In this document: positions 1 through 11,399 of the stretch, piece by piece | How positions within the stretch are numbered: position 1 is the first letter of the stretch | Layout of the letters: each line of letters opens with the position of its first letter | NCBI GenBank assembly: GCA_964006375.1 | Contig: OZ023262.1 | Coordinates: forward strand, 198,238,778-198,302,777 | Direction of reading: 5' to 3' | DNA: 64,000 nt | DNA from: Tillus elongatus | Lineage: Eukaryota > Arthropoda > Insecta > Coleoptera > Cleridae | The notes under the pieces: model-generated | The model's database searches: none | What the model was told of the DNA's origin: nothing | The model's input: the letters and a program-made list of their open reading frames with translations, nothing else | Program-made: the position numbers and the translations under genes

Positions 1-80
1 TATGCACGTTACAGATACTACCATTTCACGGTTCTTTGGATAATGTGGCATTTAAAGTAAACGAAAAAGAAATAATTGCG

Positions 81-278
81 TTTATAAGCGAAAATTAAGT
101 TTTATCCTAGAAATTGCAATATTTTTTTTTCTAAAATCAAACCTATGCCTTATGTTTCTGGTATTGCCCTTTTAAATTGGATTTATAAGCGAAAATTAAG
201 TTTTATCCTAGAAATTGCAATATTTTTTTTTCTAAAATCAAACCTATGCCTTATGTTTCTGGTATTGCCCTTTTAAAT
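81..278. repeat. 101-bp tandem duplication
   Basis: Two adjacent copies (starting at 81 and 182) are identical over about 97 bp, from TTTATAAGCG to CCCTTTTAAATT. Identity this high means a recent duplication or an assembly artefact. Confidence 0.9.
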
Positions 279-2620
279 TAATAATGTGCAAGTTTCAAAT
301 ACTTAATATCTAGGCATAAATTTACTAAAATTGTATTTTATTTTCATCAGTTTTATTGCATACTACAAAACTTCAGTTTTTGAAATGAAAAGCTGTGGTT
401 CTGCAAAAACACTCTTGTCAAGTAGATTGCATGTTAGATCAGTGTGTTTTTTTTAAAATTTCATTCTGTTCTTTAGATTTCAAGTGTTGATAAGTTTGTG
501 ATCTAATCGAGTACAGTGTTGCTAGGCTAAAATAACATTTTGACATAGGTGATAAACAAATGGAGAAGGCTTTGGTTACATGTAAAAAGTTGTGCTTTTA
601 AAGTTGCAAGTTTCCTTTATTTTCAAATATATTAATACAAACATATAAGAAACAATGACCATTTAATGATGTGAATTAGACAAGGATACTAGTTCATACC
701 GATAATTAGCATTTATTTCAAAAACTATTCGAGCCACATTATGGTGAATTGCAAATTACTTTAATAAATATAGGACTTAATGTTTGTTGAAGAAGAATTG
801 TTTTGGGTGATGGTCGACTTTACCGTAACTACATTTCAACGTGATTATAATAGAATATGGCCTAAAAACAGTTGTACATACCTTAATACAGTTAAAAAAT
901 GTGGTATATTTCGTTTTTAATAACCTTTCAGTGATAAAAGCAATTAAAACGTTTAGATTTACAATAAAAACGTATATTTTTGTACCAGAGTTTATGACTG
1001 TTGTTTTGTTGACATATTTCATGCAGATAGGCGTTGTTGTCAGTTTCGAATCTATTTCCTTATTACAGGGTAGTATTTGCCTTCTTTTTTCTTTAGGGAA
1101 ATTTTATGTGAACTATGGCACAATGATTTAAAAAACTTAAAACGGTTTCAGCTTTTATTTGGACAAGGTGGTGTCTAGTCAGGTCGGCAGGAGTGTGTGT
1201 AAAAAGCATTTAAAATCTTTTGTTGCGTTCAAGCGGCAAAACACTCTTGGAATTTAATATTAAATATGGCAACGCTGTTGAAAAGTGACAGTTCGAAACT
1301 TGAAAATAGTGCATTTTTCATAACTTTAATTATCATTTATTCTGCTATTTATGGTTTTTCCGTAATTTTTTTTTGCTGATAATCTACGTTACGTACTCTT
1401 TCTTGTGGTGTGCGCCGTTTTGCTCGATTCCAGTTGCGGTAAAGTCGACCGTCACCTTGTTTTGTATATGTGACCACTTTAAAACTATACCAGTGCATGT
1501 TTACAACATAAACTTGTGTTATAATCTGCATATGATAATCATACCATGGCCCATACAATCTTGACAACACTTATACAACTTGTATGTGATTATGATTCCT
1601 TTTATAGCTAACTTAAGTCTTATTTTAAAACTCTGTTAAAGTAAGTTTTAAATGTAGAAAGTGGTGTGATAGTAAAATTATGATTAATTTATCTACGTCA
1701 GAAGTTGTTTCTTTTGAGGCGTCACAGCTTTTCTTCCTCCCAAAAGGCGTCTTTGAATTGTAGAGTTGTGAATTTTCATTCCAGCCTTTTAAGTCTTGCT
1801 GAATGTCATAGCTTGTCTTTCTGGGGTTCAGCTTCTGATGTCTCAAAAGAAACTGTTCATCTCTGGAAGCTTTCTTCCCTGATCCAGTCTCCCTTTTTTG
1901 TGTAATTATCTTATTTACAGCTCTCAAGCTCACTCCATTCTCTTTTCCTTGGCATAATGTCCATGATGTCACAAACATAAAAAACTAACTAAAACATACT
2001 GTTTCTCCCAAAAGCACAAAAACATGTTTAACTTAGCCACAATAACCAGCAAAACGACTCACAGACAATAACTTAATGCAGATTGACAGGTAATGTGATG
2101 TCAAAAAACACTTGTCACAATTACCACAGCTGTGTTGCCATGTAGAAATTATACAAAAATACCCAATGTTCACATTAATTTACACAATACTGTAAGGCTA
2201 GATGTATTTTCACCATAATTAGAACCACAGATCGGTTTTGGTCTATTTAGAGCTCGTCAGTATGGTATACTAATTACATTGAGAATACACCTATAAAGTA
2301 CTAAGGCTATGTTAGCCAGCCTCCTAGGACTTTGTGAGATGTATGACAGTAAATGACAAACAAAGTATTTATGACTATTAGCTCACCATTTACTTTCAAG
2401 TCTTATTTGCTCTACCAGGATTCCAAAGGACAGAAGAGTAAAGTTATTATTAAACGACAAACAAAATTTATAAAATCTTACTAAAATTGAGATTTATGCA
2501 GAAAAATATCAAAAATGTTACAAATAAGTTTTGTTAAAAAAAAGGATATGTTAAATATGCTAGATAGATCCATGCTATCTACTGCCAGTCATAAGAAGAG
2601 ACTAACTTGCATTTTAAATT
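279..2620. other. AT-rich non-coding DNA, nothing recognised
   Basis: Short open frames here lack codon structure and conserved motifs. No tRNA, transposase or splice-bounded exon was recognised. It may be intronic or upstream sequence of the hrp48-like gene. Confidence 0.4.
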
Positions 2621-3556
2621 AAACACTGGAGGGGGTCGGGGCCAGACAAACTCAGGGGGAGGCTGAGATCTATAGAAGAGTGAAGTAACCACTGGAGATT
2701 AAGACATCCATTTCATTTTGAAATGGGTAAACAACTTTGTTTGGATGTTACTCGGCAGTGAGATTCATATACCGCCTTGAGTCCAGCGCTGACGAGTTTC
2801 GCGTCCAGGGACCTCTGATAGAGGCTGACATCTATAAGAAGTGAAATAACCCCTAAAGGATAAAACCTCCATTGTGAGCTTTGAAGCTGACAAACTACTC
2901 TGTTGGATGCTGGTCTGAAGCAAAACTTCATATGACGGGTCATCTCTATAAAGTAAAATGACACCTGGACATTAAGACCTTCACTGTGAGCTTTGAAACG
3001 AGCCAATTCGGGAGCGGAATTCCATATGATACCACCTTAAGTCAAGCGGAATCCGGAGGGAGGCTGAGGTTTCTAATGAGTGAAATAACCACTGGAGGCA
3101 ACAGGCCTTGCTTGGATGCTGCTCGCAAGCAAAATTCCATATGCCACCTTGAATCGAACACTGGCAAGTGTATGGTTTGGACGGACCCCCGAGGGTGGAG
3201 TGGGGGTGGGGGGTGAGATCTCTAGTGAGTGGAATTACCACTGGAGGCTGAAACCCCCATTGTGAGCTTTGAAACAGGCAGACGACCTCGCTTGGATGCT
3301 GCTCGGGAGCGAAATTCCATATGATACCGCCGTGAATCAAACACTGGTGGTTGTTTGGTCCAGATGAACCCAGAGAGGGTCAGATCTCTATAAAGTGAAA
3401 TAACACTTGGAGGTTCAGACCTCCACTGTAAGCTTTGAAACGAGCCAGCGACCTCACTTCGATGTTATTTGGGAGCAAAATTCCATATGATACCATTTTG
3501 AGTCAAGCAGAATCCAGAGGGAGGCTGAGGTGTCTAGTGAGTGAAATAACCATCAG
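2621..3556. repeat. Degenerate GC-richer tandem repeat, units about 110-170 bp
   Basis: Five to seven diverged units share the anchors GTGAAATAACCACTGGAGG, TTGTGAGCTTTGAAAC, CTTGGATGCTGCTCG and AATTCCATATGATACC. Anchor starts fall near 2685, 2847, 2954, 3079, 3228, 3398 and 3541. Base composition is richer in G than the flanks. No coding capacity is evident. Confidence 0.75.
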
Positions 3557-3690
3557 AATTTTTCATCCTCTGACGACGCTTGCTAACCTTGTTAGTGAAA
3601 CGATCATGTCTTAAAAAATATGTTTTGTGGTGATTTGGGTTCTCCAAGTGAACTTATCGGTGCTCATCACAGGTCCAATCTTCAAGAAGG
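3556..3690 (+). repeat. Dispersed hammerhead-like repeat, fragment
   Basis: Contains CTCTGACGACG, then a TTGCTAAC/GTTAGTG pairing, GAAACGATCATGTC, and the downstream conserved stretch GGGTTCTCCAAGTGAAC. Related fragments lie at 52340-52470 (minus) and 63124-63308. The box CTGACGA and GAAAC are present but helix II is disturbed by extra bases. Confidence 0.5.
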
Positions 3691-3699
3691 TACTCGCCA

Positions 3700-3702
3700 A
3701 AG

Positions 3703-3764
<62 letters not shown>

Positions 3765-3900
3765 TATAGTATAGAAATTGAAACTGGTCCTGGATGTGTT
3801 CTAGGGGGTCTATACGCGCTCATTTGAAGAGATTTTTAAAATTCACAAGTTGCAAGCTTCTTATTAGTGAATTTTTTAAAGAAAATTCACTAAAAATTGA
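3700..3900 (-). mobile_element. HINE-like repeat, 5' block with (TA)n
   Basis: Minus-oriented fragment of the dispersed (TA)n-core family: a (TA)n array at 3707-3761, the block ending CGCGCTCATTTGAAGA, and a terminal inverted pair TTAGTGAATTTT / AAAATTCACTAA. The hairpin end is not seen. Confidence 0.6.
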
Positions 3901-4489
3901 AACGGTTGCAGAAAAAAAAAACAAGCACTTGTGAAGCCACGGGAAATGTCTGGGACTGTATGGAAAGGTTTCACTAAGTTAGGGCAAGAACAAGCAACCA
4001 GATATGCTATTCACATTGAATAAAGTCTTAAAAGTTGTCATCTCTTTATTAACTTATTTATAAACTTGCTAAAAAATTCATCGGAATCACAACAATCTGA
4101 TCAGATAACAGTAAAATGAAATAAAAGACTGAATTTTTTTTTACAAAAAGTCAAGTCACGGAATTTTAACTCTTATAGGACTCGATTATCTGATGCAATG
4201 CTTAGACCACTGCACAGCCGTCGACATGACAGATGTATGTATTAGCAGGTATATACCTACGCTAGTATGTAAATTTTCTAACGTCTTTATCATTTATACC
4301 AAACAATTTTCATTCACAGTGGATTTTTTGCTCATTTTAACGAAATGAAGGAAAATAACGACGTCATTTCGTGTCTTATTTTTCAATCACATTAATACTA
4401 CGATAATGATCAATTTTGACGTTTTGACTTTTATTTAATCAGAGGCTTACCTGTAAATTTTCATTCAGAATTTTTTTTGGTGTATTTTC

Positions 4490-4700
4490 ATTACGAAAAT
4501 TCACTAATAGAGAGCTTTCGGTGGTGGACTTTCGGAAATTTTCTTCAAATGAGCGCGTATTAGGGCCCCCGGAAACCATTTCCATGGCCAGTTAAAAAGT
4601 ATCTCCAACCGATAACTCAAAAAAATACTTCACTGATTTGGATCAGATTTGGGAATTACCCTTATTTTGTTAATGGCTTGGATGAGTTCGTTCATCAAAT
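4490..4700 (+). mobile_element. HINE-like repeat fragment without (TA)n core
   Basis: Reads AAAATTCACTAATAGAGAG, TTCTTCAAATGAGCGCG, then CCGATAACTCAAAAAAAT in the family order, but the (TA)n array between the blocks is missing. The hairpin end at 6189-6216 may belong to this copy, with the material between being later insertions. Confidence 0.5.
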
Positions 4701-4920
4701 TTGAACCCCCATTTTTTCTTGACAAAAAATTAAGGAAATATCAGCGGAAATGTTTAAAAAATATTTAGTCGGACTTTGAAAAGATTATTTATTAGATTTT
4801 ATAAATATATTTTACTAATTTTTGTGTGCACACATACACGTTGTAAATGTCTTCTCTACTCTTAAGTTTGTGTAGCCCCAATGATAATTAAGGGCCCCCC
4901 TTTATTATACTTACTTAGCT

Positions 4921-4923
<3 letters not shown>

Positions 4924-4989
<66 letters not shown>
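4924..4989. repeat. (TA)n microsatellite
   Basis: About 33 uninterrupted TA units. Confidence 0.95.
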
Positions 4990-4992
<3 letters not shown>

Positions 4993-5134
4993 ATATAAAA
5001 ATAAAAAGAAGTGAAACAGCAAGTGAATTTATTTACTCTAGTGCTGTATTCAATATTATCTGAAGACATTATAGGCGAGGAAGTGGAATGTAATTTCGGT
5101 AAAGAAACAGTTTACTGCACGGGGGGTTTTTAGA

Positions 5135-5975
5135 TTTTTTTTCAGAAACATGCTAAGAACCCTCCTTGGATGCATAGCTAACAATCCCCAAGAAAGTTAA
5201 GGGACCAAGAACGAATAGGGGTACTGGGCGGGGAGGAAATATGAGCGGAAAATACTAAAAAAGAAAAGAATTGTCGGACTTTGAAAAGATGCATTTTTAA
5301 CATTTTGCAGCAATATCTTCTTTAAACCATGTCTACCCCGCACAACATCCATATTCGCCCAGGTCCAGTAACTTTCTTGGGGGTTGCTCCCAAGAATTTT
5401 TTTTGTGTTTTATGCTTTGAAGGTAGTTGTATGCATGCACAATGGGAAGGAGAACCCCACCGTGTTTTTTGGGCGAGGGGACAGAAACCCTCTTCCTCTT
5501 GGGGGTTCTTCTTCCCCTTCTGCATGCATACAATCACCCTCAATGTCTTCCTTGGATGCACAACTAACAAGGCAAAGTTGTTCCAAACAATCCCAAAGAA
5601 AGTTAACGGACCAACAATGAATAGGGGTGCTGGGCAGGGAGGAAATATGAGCGGAAAATACTATAAAAAAAAAAAGAATTAGTCTGACTTTGAAAAGATG
5701 CATTTTTAACATTTTGCAGCAATACCTTCTTTAAACCATGTCTCCCCGCATAACATCCATATCCGCCCAGGTCCAGTAACTTTCTTGTGGGGTTGTCCCA
5801 AGAATTTTTTCTTGTGTTTTATGCCTTGAAGGTATTTGTATGCATGCACAAGGGGAAGGAGACACCCCCCCCCCCGTGTTTTTGGGTGAGTGGGGCAAAA
5901 ACCCTCTTCGTCCTAGAGCTTCCCCTTCTGCATGCATACAATCACCCTCAATGCATGAACCACGGGATTTTTTAT
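5135..5975. repeat. 407-bp tandem repeat with internal inverted ATGCATGC arms
   Basis: AATAGGGGT(A/G)CTGGGC recurs at 5213 and 5620 (period 407), with a partial third unit at the left edge and a truncated one at the right. Each unit carries an inverted pair, GTATGCATGCACAA and TTCTGCATGCATAC, about 80 bp apart. The open frames here on both strands are by-products of the repeat. Confidence 0.8.
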
Positions 5976-6188
5976 GTTCAGCTTTCTGGTGTATTTTTTG
6001 TTATAGTATATTTCCTGTTTATCAATTGGTTTGTTTGAGTTTTGTATCCAAATGACTATAAATCGTTAGAGATCATGCTTTTTCTTGCCCTTCTTTACCC
6101 TATTCACTGTTCCTAATTAAATAAAGTAATGTTTTATAACTTTATAAGACTAAATCGCTATAATATATGATTCCTATGAAAATTAACT

Positions 6189-6216
6189 GCCATAAAGCAT
6201 TTGCTGCGTCCCGAAC
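6189..6216 (+). mobile_element. HINE-like 3' hairpin end
   Basis: CCATAAAGCATTTGCTGCGT followed by CCCGAAC: a diverged copy of the family's terminal hairpin (consensus ACGCACTTGCTGCGT). Confidence 0.5.
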
Positions 6217-6229
6217 ACTTTTGTCGTTG

Positions 6230-6471
6230 AACTTAGAGATATGAATTTTAGTACATAGGATACTCTTTATGACAGAAACCAGCGTACTCAATTTGGTTGC
6301 CCTTTGTTATTTCCGGAGATATAATTTTTTTTCCGAAAGAAAACACAAAATTTTCTATGAAAACCTGCGCCGATTGTCCTGGTAAACGCAATTATCCAAG
6401 CCACTTGCAAAAGGAAGGTACGTACCAAATTTGATCAAAATCGGCCCATTATTTTTTGAGTTATCGGTCGG

Positions 6472-6565
<94 letters not shown>

Positions 6566-6690
6566 TTTTTTGGAACTGACCCTGGATATGGGTTCTAGGG
6601 CGCCTAGTTCGCGCTCATAGGAAGACATTTAAAAGTTGGGATCTCCTTGTTAGTGAATTTTTTTGAAAGAAAATTCACTAATAAGCGAGA
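6230..6690 (-). mobile_element. HINE-like repeat with (TA)n core
   Basis: Minus-oriented copy: a block around GGAGATATAATTTTTTTTCC, then GATCAAAATCGGCCCATTAT, TTGAGTTATCGG, (TA)n at 6475-6562, the block ending GTTCGCGCTCAT, and TTAGTGAATTTT / AAAATTCACTAA at the right end. Confidence 0.65.
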
Positions 6691-7206
6691 TCCGGTGCAA
6701 AATCGTCCATACTGTATAGTCCGTAGGAAGTCTTAAATTTACTGATTCAAAGGCCATTGACTGCCAACACCAAAATTAATTAAGCATGTGCATCTCAATA
6801 TGCTGCTACTTGTTTGTTTTTCCAGTTTAACTTTAAACTGTTAGAATTCAGCTGTACAACACTTGTTTTAAATTTAAAGTTGCAATATCTGTATATCAAA
6901 ATTATCATGGTTTTACAGTGTATTTAAAAAACTAGATTATAACACTGTTCTCTGCATAATAAAAGACGCAGCAAGTGCGTTATAGTAGCGAATTTTCATA
7001 GTACTCTTTTTAACTTAAAATATGTTTTTTAAACAACAAATTTATTAGGTGGTATAACCTTTATAGTAGAAATAATGGACCACATTTAATCAAACTAACT
7101 TTTTGTTTAAAAAAGTACAATAAAATATGTTTTTTAAACAACAAATTTATTAAGTAGTATAACCTTTATAGTAGAAATAATGGAACACATTTCATCAAAC
7201 TAACTT

Positions 7207-7478
7207 TTCCCGATCCCCCTGTCTTTCTGTAAGGGAGGTAGGGATCTTTAACGTGTCCAACATTGCATGGATACGGGACCGACGGCTTTACGCCCCCTGA
7301 AGGGCGGAACATGCAGATATTCAACTTGCTCAAATACAATGCCACAACCTTGGTTGATGCTAATTGTAAAGCATGCACTGAAAAGGTGAAAGGAGAACCG
7401 TGTGATCTAACCCAGTGCCCTTCGGTTCAGAGGCACACGTTTTTACCGCTGAATCACAGAGGCTCTCATAGGGTAAAC
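7207..7478 (-). mobile_element. tRNA-derived SINE, 3'-truncated
   Basis: Same family as 11885-12226 and 55916-56270. On the minus strand the tRNA-like head has an A box (GATTCAGCGGTAA) and a diverged B box (GGGTTAGATCAC). The body carries GACGGCTTTACGCCCCCTG and a GGGATCTTTAACGTG block. It ends before the 3' part seen in the other copies. Confidence 0.75.
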
Positions 7479-7585
7479 GATAGTACCAAGTTTGCTCGCC
7501 ACAGCTTTGTTAATTTCAGAGTTTTCCCGGAAAAGCTGGTTCAATTTTCCTGGCTAATGAACTTATCCAAGCCTGTTACAAAAGG

Positions 7586-7785
7586 AAGGTACTTTTTTTT
7601 TTTTTTGTTCCCTCAGGGCTCGTCCGCGGCCTTGCCGCCCCGATAGCACCGCAACCCTTGGTTGATTGTGCATACCCCTAGTCTTACTCCACCCATTCCA
7701 AAATCACTGTGCCTTGAACTAGTCTGCACAGCGATTGGTAGGGTGAAGTTTTATATTGCTCTGTCTCCGGTCTAGAGAAGGAAGG
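7586..7785 (-). mobile_element. 5'-truncated LINE 3' end
   Basis: Reverse complement of the LINE 3' end at 60480-60640 (shares GGCACAGTGATTTTGGA-type and GGGGCGGC/GCCCTGAGGG blocks). It starts with a T-run (poly(A) of the inserted strand) and is flanked by an imperfect direct repeat AAGGAAGGTACTT, a probable target-site duplication within the HINE-like host copy. Confidence 0.7.
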
Positions 7786-7843
7786 TACTTAGTATCTACC
7801 AAATTTTTTCAAAATCGGCGCATTATTTTTTGAGTAATCGGTA

Positions 7844-7931
<88 letters not shown>

Positions 7932-8149
7932 GAGTCAGGTCAATTTGGAAAAAAAGCTAGATAAGTTTATTTGATATGATGTAAAACCAGAGAAATAACG
8001 ACTTCTTAAAAAAGCCTCTTATTATACAGTATTATACAAATTAATGTGGACACATGCAGATTTACGTTAAATATCGTTCATTGGAAAAACAAAATACAAA
8101 CAGTACTATGTAGTTTATAAATCTTTTAGTATTATTCAATAGGGTATAT

Positions 8150-8500
8150 GTCCCCCTTTGGCTTTTATTACAGCTTTGACTCGTTTTGGCATAAAATCAA
8201 TTAATCTCTTGCAACTCTAATTAATTTTGTCATCTCGAAACTACACCTGAATGACAGCCTCAACCGTCCTACTTTTTGCTGAACAATCCACTTTTAGCGA
8301 TCTGGCCTTGCATATAGACCACAAGTTTTCAATAGGTATATTGTCCGGTCTAGAAGGGCAATCTTTTTGTCCTTGAAATATTTCACCACCTTCTTGGAAA
8401 CATGACACGATGCTGAATCTTCATGGAGGATTGGTTCGCCAATGACGCCAAGTGCTTGCACGTTTCCAGTTATGTCCCAAAAACACGTTTCTATCATGTG
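8150..8500 (-). pseudogene. Tc1-like transposase fragment (central/C-terminal)
   Basis: Minus-strand frame reads ILHEDSASCHVSKKVVKYF, matching the second catalytic-Asp region of Tc1-type transposases (QxDxAxxH). The following SPDLNP..E region is frameshifted. It is separated from the upstream fragment at 9345-9470 by a HINE-like insertion. Confidence 0.65.
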
Positions 8501-8506
8501 TTTATA

Positions 8507-9344
<838 letters not shown>

Positions 9345-9351
<7 letters not shown>

Positions 9352-9470
9352 CAGACTTTTCACTGTTCATCATACCCTCGATAGGTATACCCATATATGA
9401 AAAACACCCCCAAAACATATATTTGGCTAGATGTTTCACTGTCTGGACCATTTGAACTGCCAATTTGTTC
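9345..9470 (-). pseudogene. Tc1-like transposase fragment
   Basis: Minus-strand frame reads TVKHLAKYMFWGCFSYMGI and IEGMMNSEK, matching the VMVWGCFS..G...L..I.G.MN region just before the second catalytic Asp. It belongs with 8150-8500. Confidence 0.7.
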
Positions 9471-9524
9471 GCAATTTATATGGATTAAAACAAATTAAAA
9501 ACAGGTAATGAGGCTCGATTTGTC

Positions 9525-9881
9525 ATGTTTTCGAAAGCATACATTTGTAGTTCCAGCAATGTTGATGATACATTTAAAATTAAAGTTAAAAATATTGACG
9601 GATCGAGCTTGCCGCCGTGTGAGTTAATGCAACACATTTTAAGAGCTGCTTACATCGCCAACATTTGGCGTAATGCGCATTACAAAATAATAACAGAACT
9701 ATCACCAATGGATCACGGCTGGAAAAGTAGTGACAATGTTTATGAATTTCATTGGTTTAAAGGTGATCAGTTACCCCAGTGTGAAACTCGTGAGTTCGAA
9801 GATTCAGAGGAAGAATTTGATTTTAAATGTGATTTAAACAAATATTTTTTAATATATACATATATTCTTTGTATAGAATAA
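9525..9881 (+). CDS. Unrecognised ORF, possible fragment of a repetitive gene family
   Basis: A 118-codon open frame. The stretch SLPPCELMQHILRAAYIANI followed by WR and, further on, MDHGWK resembles an uncharacterised arthropod/cnidarian family that I recall as (L)PPC..L..H..RA.YQA..W, usually followed by a Cys-rich tail. Here the tail is replaced by acidic residues (EDSEEEFDF) and a stop. The resemblance is from memory and unverified. A HINE-like copy ends just upstream, and poly-TA/AC arrays follow. It may be a truncated mobile gene or a chance frame. Confidence 0.3.
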   Translation: MFSKAYICSSSNVDDTFKIKVKNIDGSSLPPCELMQHILRAAYIANIWRNAHYKIITELSPMDHGWKSSDNVYEFHWFKGDQLPQCETREFEDSEEEFDFKCDLNKYFLIYTYILCIE

Positions 9882-9989
9882 TCAACTAGACGTTTGTTTT
9901 AATAGTAAATTTTTTAATATTTTTTCGTAATGTTATCCCGTTTTATGTTACACTTTATTAAATAAATAAATTGTCTGTTAATATAATTA

Positions 9990-10153
<164 letters not shown>

Positions 10154-10689
10154 ATAAAAATACCAATTAATAACTTATAATTACAAATTATAATTTCACA
10201 TAGTTTTCTGATATTTTAAATAATAATAATGGGAGGAGAAAAGCGAGCATGCCGCTTGTAACGCCGCCGGCGCGCACGAAATTTTTATATCTTTTTTCGC
10301 CGACTGACGGGCGTTGTTCTACAAAACAGTTGACTGACTATTTTTTTAATGTTTAACAGATCAATATATACCCACAAAAAAATTCCAAGCTTTGTGAATA
10401 AATTGCACATTATTTATTTTTCATACACACGAACTGACTGACCAGCTCTGTTCCCGTATGCAGCTGACTGACTGACATAACTTCAATTGTTATAAAATAT
10501 ATAATCTGTATAACAATTATCAGCTTTTGTAAATTCACTTTATTACCCCGGTAAAAACGACATCTTTATTGGCGCATCTGTGGCACCTGTTCTAAGATTC
10601 GCTTGACTGACCAGAATATGTGTATGTGCACAGTATACCTAATTAACTATCAAAAAATCAGCTTTTGTAAATTCAGAGAATTTTTTCAC

Positions 10690-11215
10690 CTCTGGCTCTC
10701 CGTCTATATGTCTATCTGGATATTTCGAATTAAACAAATTGCACACTTCTTGTTGTGTTCAGGTTTCATCACCGCATCCACCAAGAATTAAAATTCTATG
10801 GGCTGGGTTTCACTTGAGTGTGTCATACATAATTAACTTTTAAAACAGATTTGTTGTTAAGAATAACGTTCATTTGACAATGAATTACTTCTGTAGTATT
10901 GATTAGTGGTTACTTGTGGGTGCAATTTTGACCATTTTATTCACAGTTGAATAGAGGTTGTGTTTTCCATTCTTTAAATGACATTCGAAAATTTAACAAT
11001 GTGGGGTATCAATATTTTTATGGTACCGTGTAGACAATTCAGTGATCTATAAAAAACCGGGGGTTGACATTAAAAAATGTCGATGACGTCATATTTGAAA
11101 AGCAGGAGTGGGAGAAACGTGAATTTTATGAAAAAATGTGTATTTTTGAAAACTAGACACAAATCGCTCAAATTTTAAGGAATTTATTCCGTAATTTTGC
11201 CGCTTACTGCATAGC
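10690..11215 (-). mobile_element. Truncated mariner-like element (same family as 51985-54038)
   Basis: Aligns by eye with 53450-54035. It has the start of the transposase (TATCTGGATATTTC, ACAAATTGCACACTTC), then the 5' UTR and TIR region with ATTTAACAATGTG, GACGTCATATTTGAAAAGCAGG and TCACTC/TCGCTCAAATTTTAA. The rest of the transposase is missing. Confidence 0.65.
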
Positions 11216-11399
11216 AGGTGCAGAAAGACGATTTTTTAAATAAACTTCTAGAATTTGGAAGCATTGCTCATGTGTTTTGTTAAACCTTGCTAAACACAAA
11301 TGTAAATAAATGTCAGTTTGACCAACGTCTGCATAAGAATTATTCCTATTTAAAGATCTGACAGGCTAAACAAAATAATTCACTACCTTTTTAAATGGT

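Larger units (their letters stand above)
6961..7926 (-). mobile_element. HINE-like repeat interrupted by a SINE and a LINE end
   Basis: Begins with the inverted hairpin end (ACGCAGCAAGTGCGT) at 6965-6979 and runs to a (TA)n array at 7846-7926 preceded by TTTTTGAGTAATCGG. Inside, a 108-bp unit (starting TATGTTTTTTAAACAAC at 7020 and 7128) is duplicated. A SINE (7207-7478) and a LINE 3' end (7586-7785) are inserted. Confidence 0.6.

Noticed and set aside
10241..10300. GC-rich patch GCCGCCGGCGCGCACG as a possible CpG-type promoter
   Set aside because: Only about 30 bp long with no adjacent exon; insect promoters are not reliably marked this way.
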